Positions 27,491-35,784 of a DNA stretch of 64,000 bases are shown one piece after another (within the stretch, counting starts at the first letter, position 1; every line of letters starts with the position of its first letter). Source of the DNA: G965232465 sp965232465. GTDB lineage: Bacteria; Pseudomonadota; Alphaproteobacteria; JAQWUY01. Location: positions 248,001-312,000 of the forward strand of contig OZ246977.1 of NCBI GenBank assembly GCA_965232465.1, written 5' to 3'. The notes beneath the pieces are model-generated. The model did not search any database and was not told the DNA's origin. It saw nothing but the letters and a program-made list of their open reading frames with translations. The position numbers were made by a program, and so were the translations under genes.

Positions 27491-28597
27491 ATGACAAAAA
27501 AATATGGGATCATGGTATGCGGACATGGCAGCCGGGATAAAAATGCCAGCACAGAATTTAGTTTAATTGCACAAGGATTAAAACCCCGCTTTCCCCATAT
27601 GCCCATCGAATATGGTTTTTTGGAATACAGTGCCCCCAACATTCATATGGGGCTAAAAAAATTGGTGGCACAAGGGGTTACCCATATTTATGCGGTGCCG
27701 GGGATGTTGTTGGCGGCAACCCACGCAAAAAATGATATTCCCTCCGTGTTAACCACATTTATAAAAAAATATCCCGCATTAACCATAAAGTATGGCGAAC
27801 AGCTGGGCGTAAACGACCGTATGGTGGACGCTATTGTTGCCCGAATCAAACAGTCTTTACCCCAAAATGCCCCCCCCTTACACGATACCATGTTGGTTAT
27901 GGTCGGACGGGGCACATCGGATGCGTACGCCAATGGGGATGTGGCAAAAATTACCCGTATTGTCAACGAACGGATGGGATTTGGCTGGGCAACAACCGTA
28001 TACAGTGGGGTTACATATCCATCGACGGGTATCGGCTTAGAAATGCTGGTTAAATTGGGATTTAAAAGGATGGTGATTATGCCATATTTCTTATTCACAG
28101 GACGGCTGATAAAACGGGTTACAAACTATGTCAATGAAGTAGCAGAAAAATACCCCAATGTCGAATTTATCCAAACCCCATACTTAAAAGACCACCCAAA
28201 AGTTATCGACATGTTTGCATCACGGATAACCGATTTAATGGACGACACCCCGAAAAACCAAGGATTAATGGCGGATTTTCAAACCCGTCTTGCCCGTGGG
28301 GAAGTGGATGTACACCACCACCATGCGGAATATCAAGACCCCACACATAAACACGCACATGGCTTAGACGAAACGGACGAAGGATATGGACATGTACATG
28401 ATGCACATGGCAATCATATCGATGCAGATGGCAATATTATAGATGATGCACACCATACCCATACCACTTATGTGCATATGGACCATCCATTGGGTCCCCG
28501 CACAATGATAGGCACCAAAAATTGTTGTTGTTTTATGGGGCAATTCCCACAACATATCATCGACGAAGAAATGGCAAAACTAAACCCTGATACATAA
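27491..28597 (+). CDS. cbiX: CbiX-type sirohydrochlorin cobaltochelatase with His-rich tail
   Basis: This 368-aa class II chelatase inserts Co(II) (or perhaps Ni or Fe) into sirohydrochlorin. Two CbiX repeats are present, the first starting GIMVCGHGSRDKNA, with metal-site His in GHGSR and a second half containing VMVGRGTSD and MPYFLFTG. The C-terminal third is histidine-rich (HHHH, HKHAHG, HVHDAHGNH, HHTHTTYVH) and ends with an NCCCFMG motif, a possible metal or Fe-S site. Long CbiX proteins with His-rich segments are known from cobalamin producers. No other cobalamin gene is in the window. Confidence 0.88.
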   Translation: MTKKYGIMVCGHGSRDKNASTEFSLIAQGLKPRFPHMPIEYGFLEYSAPNIHMGLKKLVAQGVTHIYAVPGMLLAATHAKNDIPSVLTTFIKKYPALTIKYGEQLGVNDRMVDAIVARIKQSLPQNAPPLHDTMLVMVGRGTSDAYANGDVAKITRIVNERMGFGWATTVYSGVTYPSTGIGLEMLVKLGFKRMVIMPYFLFTGRLIKRVTNYVNEVAEKYPNVEFIQTPYLKDHPKVIDMFASRITDLMDDTPKNQGLMADFQTRLARGEVDVHHHHAEYQDPTHKHAHGLDETDEGYGHVHDAHGNHIDADGNIIDDAHHTHTTYVHMDHPLGPRTMIGTKNCCCFMGQFPQHIIDEEMAKLNPDT

Positions 28598-28628
28598 ATC
28601 TGATACACCTGAATTAAGGAAACACACA

Positions 28629-29243
28629 ATGTACAGCGTACACCACAAATTACTTATATATATTAGTACATCCGTATTTATATCCCTATATTTTTATTTC
28701 AATGTGGATATACCCTTAATGGAATATATCGTATGGCACCGCACAGAAACCGTCGCAACAGTGGTTCATACCATTACAAAAATAGGCGATACCACATATG
28801 CGTATGGGGCGGTTTTGATATTTTTTATTGCTGGTTTTTTTGTATCCGATAGCCATTTTAAATTAAAATCCCGCTTTGCATTTTACAGTATGATATGGGC
28901 ATCGGTTTTTGTATATCTGGGCAAATTCTTAATTGGGCGGTCCCGTCCCAAATTATGGATACACGATGGTACCACCACATTTTATCCATTCCCTCCCCTT
29001 AGCGATATATACGATTATGCATCAATGCCATCGGGACATACGCAAGTGTCATTTACATGTGCCCTGATTTTAAGTATTTTATTTCCCAAATATCGATATA
29101 TATATATCGGTATTGCCATAATCATCGGTTTTAGTCGGATGATGATTACCGCCCACTGGCTGAGCGATGTGGTAATGGGGGCAGTTTTTGGCAGTGTTGT
29201 ACCCATTCTGATATACCATCATTTTTATAAACATAAATTGTAA
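28629..29243 (+). CDS. PAP2-family membrane phosphatase
   Basis: This 204-aa membrane protein has about six helices and the three PAP2 phosphatase motifs in order: KFLIGRSRP, PSGH and SRMMITAHWLSDV. The conserved Arg/His set of the active site is complete. Such enzymes dephosphorylate phosphatidate, undecaprenyl pyrophosphate or lipid A; the substrate cannot be chosen from sequence. It follows cbiX by 31 nt and ends at an intrinsic terminator. Confidence 0.87.
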   Translation: MYSVHHKLLIYISTSVFISLYFYFNVDIPLMEYIVWHRTETVATVVHTITKIGDTTYAYGAVLIFFIAGFFVSDSHFKLKSRFAFYSMIWASVFVYLGKFLIGRSRPKLWIHDGTTTFYPFPPLSDIYDYASMPSGHTQVSFTCALILSILFPKYRYIYIGIAIIIGFSRMMITAHWLSDVVMGAVFGSVVPILIYHHFYKHKL

Positions 29244-29250
29244 TAGGGTG

Positions 29251-29278
29251 TCTTATACTGTTTATATAAGATTTTTTT
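29251..29278 (+). terminator. Intrinsic terminator after the PAP2 gene
   Basis: TCTTATA-CTGTTTA-TATAAGA forms a 7-bp stem followed by a run of seven T, 7 nt after the stop codon. Confidence 0.8.
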
Positions 29279-29380
29279 AGTTTTCATTAAAGGGTTTTTA
29301 TGCTATATGTTGTTCATGTTTTTTAACCTGTGGGCAAGGTGTATATAATGCCTTAATTTTGAAAATTGTATTTTTAATTC

Positions 29381-30499
29381 ATGTGTGATTCCGATTTTTC
29401 CATACATTCTGGGTTTTTATTGCCAACGGGCATTACGGATGTATTGTATCCACAAGCGGACAATAATACCCGCACCTTAAATAGTTTGTTGCACACGGCA
29501 TATAGTTTTGGATATGAACAAGTTGTCCCACCGTTGGTGGAATTTACCCATACTTTGCCCACCCCGAATGCATTTCATGTGCTGGATCCTGTATCGAACC
29601 GTATGATGGCGATTCGATCCGATATGACCGCACAAATTAACCGTATTGCCCATGTGCGGTTGTGCCATAAAAATCGCCCCCTTCGATTGTCATATGGGGG
29701 TAATGTGTTACGGGTACGGGGGAGCCAAACCCGCCCCAGTCGTGAATACACGCAATTTGGGGCGGAATTGATTGGCGTTAATACGGCACAGGCAGATATT
29801 GAAATTATCACCCTTGCCATTACCGCTTTGCAAGCGGTGCATGTGCAAAATATCAGTATCGATTTATGTATCCCCACATTAGCGTACGCATATGCTACAC
29901 AACTAGGCGTACATACACAAGACATACACACCATATTAAACAGCCGTAATATGCAAGATCTGGCACATTATGAGGCTTCGGTGCAAAACATATTTAAACA
30001 GCTTATCACCCCACAAGCACAGATTCAAGATACCTTAAATACTTTAAAATCGTTGCCCCCATGTACTTCGATAGCCCCCTTATTACACCGATTACAATGG
30101 ATTATCGACGGACTACAAGTACCACAAGGGGTGCATATTACCTTGGATCCTTGCGAAAATCGGGGATTTTCTTTCCATGATGGGGTGGCGTTTACCATTT
30201 TTTGTAGCGATACCCAAGCCCCACTTGGACGGGGCGGAAAATACACTTTGCAAAACAGCACAGAACCCGCCATAGGGTTTTCATTGTATTTTGATTCGTT
30301 GCAAACAGTGGCAAAAATGGCATCAGATTCGTATCGCATATACGCCCCATATGGCACCGACCCCACCCACATTGCCAACAAACGGGCACAAGGGCATGTG
30401 GTGGTTATGGGATTGCATGGGGACACAGACATAAACACCGATGCACACAACAATAATTGCACCCATATTTTACGCAATACTATTATACAACGCCTATAA
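29381..30499 (+). CDS. hisZ: ATP phosphoribosyltransferase regulatory subunit
   Basis: This 372-aa paralogue of histidyl-tRNA synthetase is needed with short-form HisG for the first step of histidine synthesis. The class II aaRS-like core is visible: LPTGITDVLYP, IRSDMTAQINRIA (motif 2-like loop) and REYTQFGAELIG. The anticodon-binding domain is lacking and a C-terminal segment with GRGGKY is kept, as in HisZ. It is 16 nt upstream of purA; hisZ-purA adjacency is common in alphaproteobacteria. Confidence 0.9.
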   Translation: MCDSDFSIHSGFLLPTGITDVLYPQADNNTRTLNSLLHTAYSFGYEQVVPPLVEFTHTLPTPNAFHVLDPVSNRMMAIRSDMTAQINRIAHVRLCHKNRPLRLSYGGNVLRVRGSQTRPSREYTQFGAELIGVNTAQADIEIITLAITALQAVHVQNISIDLCIPTLAYAYATQLGVHTQDIHTILNSRNMQDLAHYEASVQNIFKQLITPQAQIQDTLNTLKSLPPCTSIAPLLHRLQWIIDGLQVPQGVHITLDPCENRGFSFHDGVAFTIFCSDTQAPLGRGGKYTLQNSTEPAIGFSLYFDSLQTVAKMASDSYRIYAPYGTDPTHIANKRAQGHVVVMGLHGDTDINTDAHNNNCTHILRNTIIQRL

Positions 30500-30515
30500 T
30501 ACAAGGAAAACTGTT

Positions 30516-31814
30516 ATGAACAATGTGGTAGTGGTCGGCACCCAGTGGGGGGATGAAGGTAAAGGAAAAATCGTCGATTGGCTATCGGATCGGGCGGACA
30601 TTGTCGTACGCTTTCAAGGGGGGCATAATGCGGGACACACCTTAACCATCGACGGCAAGGTATATAAGCTCAGCCTGTTGCCCAGCGGTATTGTCCGCCC
30701 CAATAAAGTATCGATTATTGGCAATGGGGTGGTTATTGATCCATGGGCGTTGGTGGATGAAATGAATCGTATGCGTAGCCAAGGGGTGAAAATTACCCCA
30801 GAAAACCTGATTATTGCCGAAAATGCCCCCCTGATTTTACCATCGGTACATTCCCGATTGGACTTGGTACGGGAATCGTTAAAAGGCGATAATAAAATTG
30901 GCACCACCGGTCGAGGTATCGGTCCCGCATACGAAGACAAGGTGGCACGACGGGCCATACGGGTATGTGATTTAATGGAGGATACCAGCATTGAATCGTG
31001 GGTTGATTCGTTGTTATCGCACCACAATACTTTGCTGAATGGTATGCGGGAAACCCCGATTATACGGGAGGATTTAATTGCCGATATACAACAGATTGCC
31101 CAACACATTACCCCATTTGTTGGTGTCGTATGGCGGGTATTGCACCATGCCCGTAAGGACGGTAAAAAAGTCATGTTCGAAGGGGCACAGGGGGCGTTAT
31201 TGGATGTTGACCATGGCACATATCCATTTGTAACTTCATCCAATACCCATGCGGCACATGCCGCCACCGGTACGGGCGTTGGGGCGGATGCGTTGGATTT
31301 TGTATTGGGTATCACCAAAGCATACACCACCCGTGTAGGGTCAGGACCATTTCCCACCGAATTATGTGATGCCATGGGGCAAGGTTTGGGGGAACGGGGG
31401 CGGGAATTTGGCACAGTAACGGGGCGTAACCGCCGATGTGGGTGGTTTGATGCCGTGTTGGTACGGCAAGTTTGTCAAACCTTTGGCATTACGGGTATTG
31501 CCTTAACAAAATTGGATGTACTGGATGGTATGGATACCTTAAAAATTTGTGTCGGATATGATATAAATGGGAAAACATACGATTATTACCCCGCCAACGC
31601 AAGATTACAAGCCAGTGCAACCCCCATTTATGAAACCATTGCTGGGTGGGCGGAAAACACTTATGGATGTCGGGATTATACGGCATTACCCAACAACGCC
31701 ATCGCCTATGTCAAACGGTTAGAACAGCTGATTGAAACGCCAATAAGTATTTTAAGCACTTCCCCCGAACGGGACGATAGCATATTGTTGCTCGACCCAT
31801 TTAAGAATACATAA
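30516..31814 (+). CDS. purA: Adenylosuccinate synthetase
   Basis: This 432-aa GTP-dependent enzyme makes adenylosuccinate from IMP and aspartate. The N-terminus MNNVVVVGTQWGDEGKGKIVD holds the P-loop; GHNAGHT, GTTGRGIGPAYEDK, FEGAQGALLDVDHGTYPFVTSSN and the TKLDVLDG segment are present. ATG 30516 follows AAGGAAAA by 5 nt; a longer upstream frame overlaps hisZ and was rejected. Confidence 0.97.
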   Translation: MNNVVVVGTQWGDEGKGKIVDWLSDRADIVVRFQGGHNAGHTLTIDGKVYKLSLLPSGIVRPNKVSIIGNGVVIDPWALVDEMNRMRSQGVKITPENLIIAENAPLILPSVHSRLDLVRESLKGDNKIGTTGRGIGPAYEDKVARRAIRVCDLMEDTSIESWVDSLLSHHNTLLNGMRETPIIREDLIADIQQIAQHITPFVGVVWRVLHHARKDGKKVMFEGAQGALLDVDHGTYPFVTSSNTHAAHAATGTGVGADALDFVLGITKAYTTRVGSGPFPTELCDAMGQGLGERGREFGTVTGRNRRCGWFDAVLVRQVCQTFGITGIALTKLDVLDGMDTLKICVGYDINGKTYDYYPANARLQASATPIYETIAGWAENTYGCRDYTALPNNAIAYVKRLEQLIETPISILSTSPERDDSILLLDPFKNT

Positions 31815-31855
31815 TCCACATTATGAAAAAATCTGATATACACATGTATATATAG

Positions 31856-32467
31856 TCAATTTGTCATAGGGCGGAATGCGGTGGCTGTATCCATGATATG
31901 GGAGCTGTCAAACAGTCCTGATATAACCGCCACCCCATCCGCCCCCGCATCAAATACGGGTTGGGCATTATGGGGGGTGATACCGCCGATTGCCACGCAA
32001 GGAATAGGGATTTTATGGCGTAAGGTTTTAAATCCACTGATGCCTATGGCATTGCCCGCATCGGTTTTGCTGGGGGTCGGGTAAATGGGACCGATTCCCA
32101 CATAATCCACCACAGACACATCCAATTTTTTTAGTTCGTCATCCGTACCAACCGATAAGCCAATAACCTTACCTTGTCCCAAATATCGCCGTGCAGATAT
32201 GGGGTGCATATCCTGTTGTCCTAAATGTACCCCAGCCGCATCTACGACCTTGGCAACATCACAAAAATCATTAATAATCAATGGCACGCCTGCGGGTACC
32301 AAAATGTGTTGTAATGCACGGGCTTGGGCAATCATATGGACCATTGGCAAATTTTTTGGGCGGTATTGCAATACATCAATTCCGCCCTGTACCGCCTGTT
32401 GCACCTTGTGCAACATAGTTGACATATCCCACCGATAATCTGTGATAGCATAAACCGTATATTGCAT
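31856..32467 (-). CDS. thiE: Thiamine-phosphate synthase
   Basis: This 203-aa TIM-barrel joins HMP-pyrophosphate and thiazole phosphate. Motifs are VLQYRPKN, PLIINDFCDVA, GVHLGQQDM, IGLSVGT, VGIGPIYPT.SK and AIGGI. It is 9 nt downstream of tenA in an operon. No thiC, thiD or thiG is in the window. Confidence 0.93.
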   Translation of the reverse strand: MQYTVYAITDYRWDMSTMLHKVQQAVQGGIDVLQYRPKNLPMVHMIAQARALQHILVPAGVPLIINDFCDVAKVVDAAGVHLGQQDMHPISARRYLGQGKVIGLSVGTDDELKKLDVSVVDYVGIGPIYPTPSKTDAGNAIGISGFKTLRHKIPIPCVAIGGITPHNAQPVFDAGADGVAVISGLFDSSHIMDTATAFRPMTN

Positions 32468-32476
32468 GGCATTTGT

Positions 32477-33142
32477 TTATTTGTGGTATACATCCCCCGC
32501 CATCGCCATATCCCAAAAACCTATTTCCAATGCGGTGGCATGTTTAAATATGGCGGATTGGTGGGCACTATTTTCTGGGGGTATATGTTTATGCAAGGTG
32601 TCCATAAACGCCACAAAATCTTGTGCCATATGTTGAAATTCCGGGCTAGCGTACATATCAATCCACGATTGGTATGGATTGTTGGGGGTATCGCCCCGTA
32701 ATTTCATCCACATGCCAATTTCTGCATATCCAATAGCACATGGGGCAAGGGCGGTTATCAGGTCGACAAATCCGCCTTGTTTGCCACAATCGATAACATA
32801 CTGGGTATATGCTGTGTTGCTGGGGTGGGCGGTGGTGGCAAATACGGCTTCGATGGATATATTCCAATCCTTGCAATATTGCACATGGACATCGATTTCC
32901 CCATCCAGAATGCTGGCAATTCCCTTAAACGCAAAATCAAACTGTTCGGGGGTGGTTGCCAAGGTAAGGGCATGTCCCCACGCCCGGGCATATTCCATTA
33001 AAAACACATAATCTTGTTTTAAATAAAATTGAAAATTTTCCAAAGGCAATGTGCCTGTATATAATTTTTCCACAAAATCATGATGAATATAATCCAACCA
33101 AGTGTCCAAACAGTGATGTTTGTATGTCTCAAATGCGTTCAT
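32477..33142 (-). CDS. tenA: Aminopyrimidine aminohydrolase / thiaminase II family
   Basis: This 221-aa helical enzyme salvages the thiamine pyrimidine. Visible marks are the N-terminal YLKQDYVFLMEYARAWG, the catalytic-Cys segment LAPCAIGYAEIG and the late Glu in ATALEIGFWDMA. With thiE it forms a salvage pair. I find no TPP riboswitch core (CTGAGA) in the short leader. Confidence 0.92.
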   Translation of the reverse strand: MNAFETYKHHCLDTWLDYIHHDFVEKLYTGTLPLENFQFYLKQDYVFLMEYARAWGHALTLATTPEQFDFAFKGIASILDGEIDVHVQYCKDWNISIEAVFATTAHPSNTAYTQYVIDCGKQGGFVDLITALAPCAIGYAEIGMWMKLRGDTPNNPYQSWIDMYASPEFQHMAQDFVAFMDTLHKHIPPENSAHQSAIFKHATALEIGFWDMAMAGDVYHK

Positions 33143-33295
33143 AAATATATCCTTTAAAAACAGTGTGAATTATACTAAAAAAGTATCCCCATGACAATAC
33201 AATAATGTATATTGCATGCTGTTGTATAGTGTGCTAATATGGTACTATCTTTATTCAAAAATATTATTTTCATTAACAACATATGCGGGGGAAAG

Positions 33296-33961
33296 ATGTT
33301 TTCTATATTTGAAAAGCCTGTTTTTCGCTTATTTACCCAAAGCGAACGGCAACAGTTGGTGTTTGGGGCAAAAGTTATGGATTTTGCCACCGAACAAGAG
33401 GTATTTTTTCAAGGGGATATTATCGAGTATTATTATTTTATCATATCCGGAGCGGTTAAAGTATATCGCTTGGACATACATGGCGATGAACATGTAATGA
33501 ATGTTTTGTCCCAAGGGGAATGTATTGCCCATATTGCCAATATGTTACATCCCCGACAATACCCGGTTACCGTAAGTGCAATAAAGCCTACGCAATTGTT
33601 ACGCCTAAGAGCGGATGCGTTTGTACGCGCGGTCAAAAACAACCATCAGGTTGCATTGGCACTTATGGCGGAAATGAGCGAACGGATTTTTAAACAAGTA
33701 TCATACATAGATACCCTGAAAAATAATAGTGCCATTGAACGCATCAAAGCGTTTTTAATGACCACCGAAGGCACAATTATCGATACGGAAAAACATATCA
33801 CCTTGCATTCCACCAAGCGGGTGCTTGCCCAACAATTATCATTAACCCCCGAATGTTTGTCCAGATGTTTAAAAACCCTTAAAAAACAGGGCATAATAAG
33901 CGTTATCCCGAATGGCTTTATTGTCCATAACATACATACTATTACCGAACAATATACATAA
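33296..33961 (+). CDS. Crp/Fnr-family transcriptional regulator
   Basis: This 221-aa protein has an N-terminal cyclic-nucleotide-binding-type beta-roll (ATEQEVFFQGDIIEYYYFIISGAVKVYRL) and a C-terminal HTH_Crp (TKRVLAQQLSLTPECLSRCLKTLKKQGII). There is no N-terminal Cys cluster for a 4Fe-4S centre, so it resembles Dnr/NnrR-type sensors rather than FNR itself. ATG 33296 follows GGGGGAAAG. It is divergent from tenA. A perfect FNR-type box follows 21 nt after its stop, so it probably controls the next operon, perhaps in response to nitric oxide or low oxygen (inferred). Confidence 0.85.
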   Translation: MFSIFEKPVFRLFTQSERQQLVFGAKVMDFATEQEVFFQGDIIEYYYFIISGAVKVYRLDIHGDEHVMNVLSQGECIAHIANMLHPRQYPVTVSAIKPTQLLRLRADAFVRAVKNNHQVALALMAEMSERIFKQVSYIDTLKNNSAIERIKAFLMTTEGTIIDTEKHITLHSTKRVLAQQLSLTPECLSRCLKTLKKQGIISVIPNGFIVHNIHTITEQYT

Positions 33962-33982
33962 TTTTGCCATAATTTTTTGACA

Positions 33983-33996
33983 TTGATTGAAATCAA
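33983..33996. promoter_or_regulatory. FNR/DNR-type box and promoter of the ABC operon
   Basis: TTGATTGAAATCAA fits the FNR-family consensus TTGAT-N4-ATCAA exactly and extends by one more pair (A...T). A TAATAT -10-like element lies at 34011-34016. The centre is therefore about 33 bp upstream of the likely start site, closer than the usual -41.5, so activation or repression cannot be decided. The gene just upstream encodes a matching regulator. Confidence 0.75.
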
Positions 33997-34059
33997 TTGT
34001 TAATCCGTCCTAATATAGTACAGTTTTATTTTATCGATATATTTTTGAAGGAGAAAATA

Positions 34060-35031
34060 ATGAAATTGTATCGTTTTATATGTACAGTCCTATTGGGGTT
34101 GGTATTATCTGTTTCGTCCGTGTATGCGGATACGCAAAAATCCGTTACCATATATGTACCGCCCGTGGGGGTGGGGCTGTTAATGGTGGATGCGGCACAA
34201 GACCCATCGTTAAAACAATATTATGACACCATTAAAATTGTCCGTTGGAACACCCCCGACCAAATGCGTAGTGGTGTATTGGACGGCAGTATCGACATTA
34301 CTTTTGTCCCCAGTTATGCGGGGGCAAACCTGTTTAACAAAGGTATCGATTTTCGCCTGATGAATATTATTACAGGGGGCATTTTATATGTTATCAGCAC
34401 CGATAAAAAAGTGCAAAACATCGAACATTTGGTCGGTAAAACCGTGGTGGTGCCATTTCCCAATGATATGCCCGACTTGGTATTACAAGCAATGATACAA
34501 AAATTGCAATTAAATGGGGTACATATTAAACGGGTATCCGCCCCACCGGTGGCGGTCAAATTGGCAATGTCGGGACAAGCGGACACGATTTTACTACCGG
34601 AAGTGGCGGCAACTAAGGTGATAATGGGGGCCCAGAAAAAAGCGGGTATTACCTTTTATCGCAGTATTGATATGACCGCTGAATACGGCCGTATTTTTGA
34701 CACAAAGCCCTTTATTCCCCAAGCTGGCGTTGCCGTAAGGAACAGTTTTTATCAACAAAACAAAGACTTTATTGGGGCGTTACAAATCGCCTTGGAAAAA
34801 TCCGCCATTGCCCTAGCAAAAGATTCACAGCGCATCAAAGATGTGACTGAAACCGTGTGGAAGGGCGAAGGGGTGGTGTTCGCCAAGTCGTTCCCCTATT
34901 GGAATGTAGGGGTTGAAGATGCCCAATCGTTACAACCGGATATCGAAAAGTTTTATACCATTATGGGCGATTTAAACCCGGCTATTATCGGGGGTACATT
35001 ACCCACATCCGCATTTTATTTAAATCCGTAA
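34060..35031 (+). CDS. ABC transporter substrate-binding protein (NitT/TauT type)
   Basis: This 323-aa periplasmic protein has a signal peptide (MKLYRFICTVLLGLVLSVSSVYA). The mature part is an NMT1/SsuA-like fold (TIYVPPVGVGLL, TPDQMRSGVLDGSIDITFVPS, GKTVVVPFPNDMPD, LAMSGQADTILLPEVAAT). ATG 34060 follows GAAGGAG. It is the first gene of a binding protein-permease-ATPase operon behind an FNR-type box. Nitrate, a sulfonate, a thiamine precursor (tenA/thiE are near) or a metal complex are all possible ligands. Confidence 0.8.
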   Translation: MKLYRFICTVLLGLVLSVSSVYADTQKSVTIYVPPVGVGLLMVDAAQDPSLKQYYDTIKIVRWNTPDQMRSGVLDGSIDITFVPSYAGANLFNKGIDFRLMNIITGGILYVISTDKKVQNIEHLVGKTVVVPFPNDMPDLVLQAMIQKLQLNGVHIKRVSAPPVAVKLAMSGQADTILLPEVAATKVIMGAQKKAGITFYRSIDMTAEYGRIFDTKPFIPQAGVAVRNSFYQQNKDFIGALQIALEKSAIALAKDSQRIKDVTETVWKGEGVVFAKSFPYWNVGVEDAQSLQPDIEKFYTIMGDLNPAIIGGTLPTSAFYLNP

Positions 35032-35045
35032 AATAAAGGATAAAA

Positions 35046-35783
35046 ATGGATACAGCATATAAAATATTAGGCTTTATTGGTATATTGGCGTTATGGCAAT
35101 ATACCAGTGGGCTGTATCCAGAAATTATATTGCCATCGATAGCTGAAACCGCATATCGATTATGGGCGATGATGATATATGAAAACGAATGGCAACACAT
35201 CGGTATAACCTTAACACGGGCATCACTTGGATTTTTATTAACCATTGGTGTCGGGACCATGTTGGGTATGTTAGCGGGTAAATATGAGGGATTGGATAAT
35301 ATTTTATACACTTGGGAACGATTGATTATCAGTGTCCCCCCCATAGTGTTTATTATATTGTTACTGATATGGTTTGGTGGGGCTGGTATTGTTGCCCCTG
35401 CGTTGACCGTGTTTATATCACAACTGCCATTGTTGTTCGTATCGGCAAAACAAGCCATGCGCACATTGGACATAAAAACCCTTGAAATGGCATGCAGTTT
35501 TCGTATGTCATATACACAGGCGGTTATAAAAATTGGCGGTATGCACATTATTAGTTTTATCTTACCAGCACTTACTTTATCATTGGGGCAAAGTTGGAAA
35601 ATTGCCATTATGGCCGAAGTACTGGGTAGCCCCAATGGCATCGGGTCACGCATTACCAACGCCCGCATTAACTTGGAAACCGCCGATGTGTTTGCGTGGG
35701 TGGTGGTGATTGTTACGGTATATTTGGTATTTGATAAAATATTATTATCAAAATTACATCTGTATACACAAAAGTGGCGGTAA
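35046..35783 (+). CDS. ABC transporter permease (NitT/TauT type)
   Basis: This 245-aa inner-membrane protein of the BPD_transp_1 family has about six helices. The ATPase-coupling EAA loop lies around KTLEMACSFRMSYTQAVIKIGGMH, and the N-terminal ILPSIAETAYRL is typical of SsuC/NrtB proteins. It starts 14 nt after the binding-protein gene and ends one base before the ATPase start. Confidence 0.88.
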   Translation: MDTAYKILGFIGILALWQYTSGLYPEIILPSIAETAYRLWAMMIYENEWQHIGITLTRASLGFLLTIGVGTMLGMLAGKYEGLDNILYTWERLIISVPPIVFIILLLIWFGGAGIVAPALTVFISQLPLLFVSAKQAMRTLDIKTLEMACSFRMSYTQAVIKIGGMHIISFILPALTLSLGQSWKIAIMAEVLGSPNGIGSRITNARINLETADVFAWVVVIVTVYLVFDKILLSKLHLYTQKWR

Positions 35784-35784
35784 T

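Noticed and set aside
33143..33295. TPP riboswitch before tenA-thiE
   Set aside because: The leader is short and lacks the CTGAGA core.
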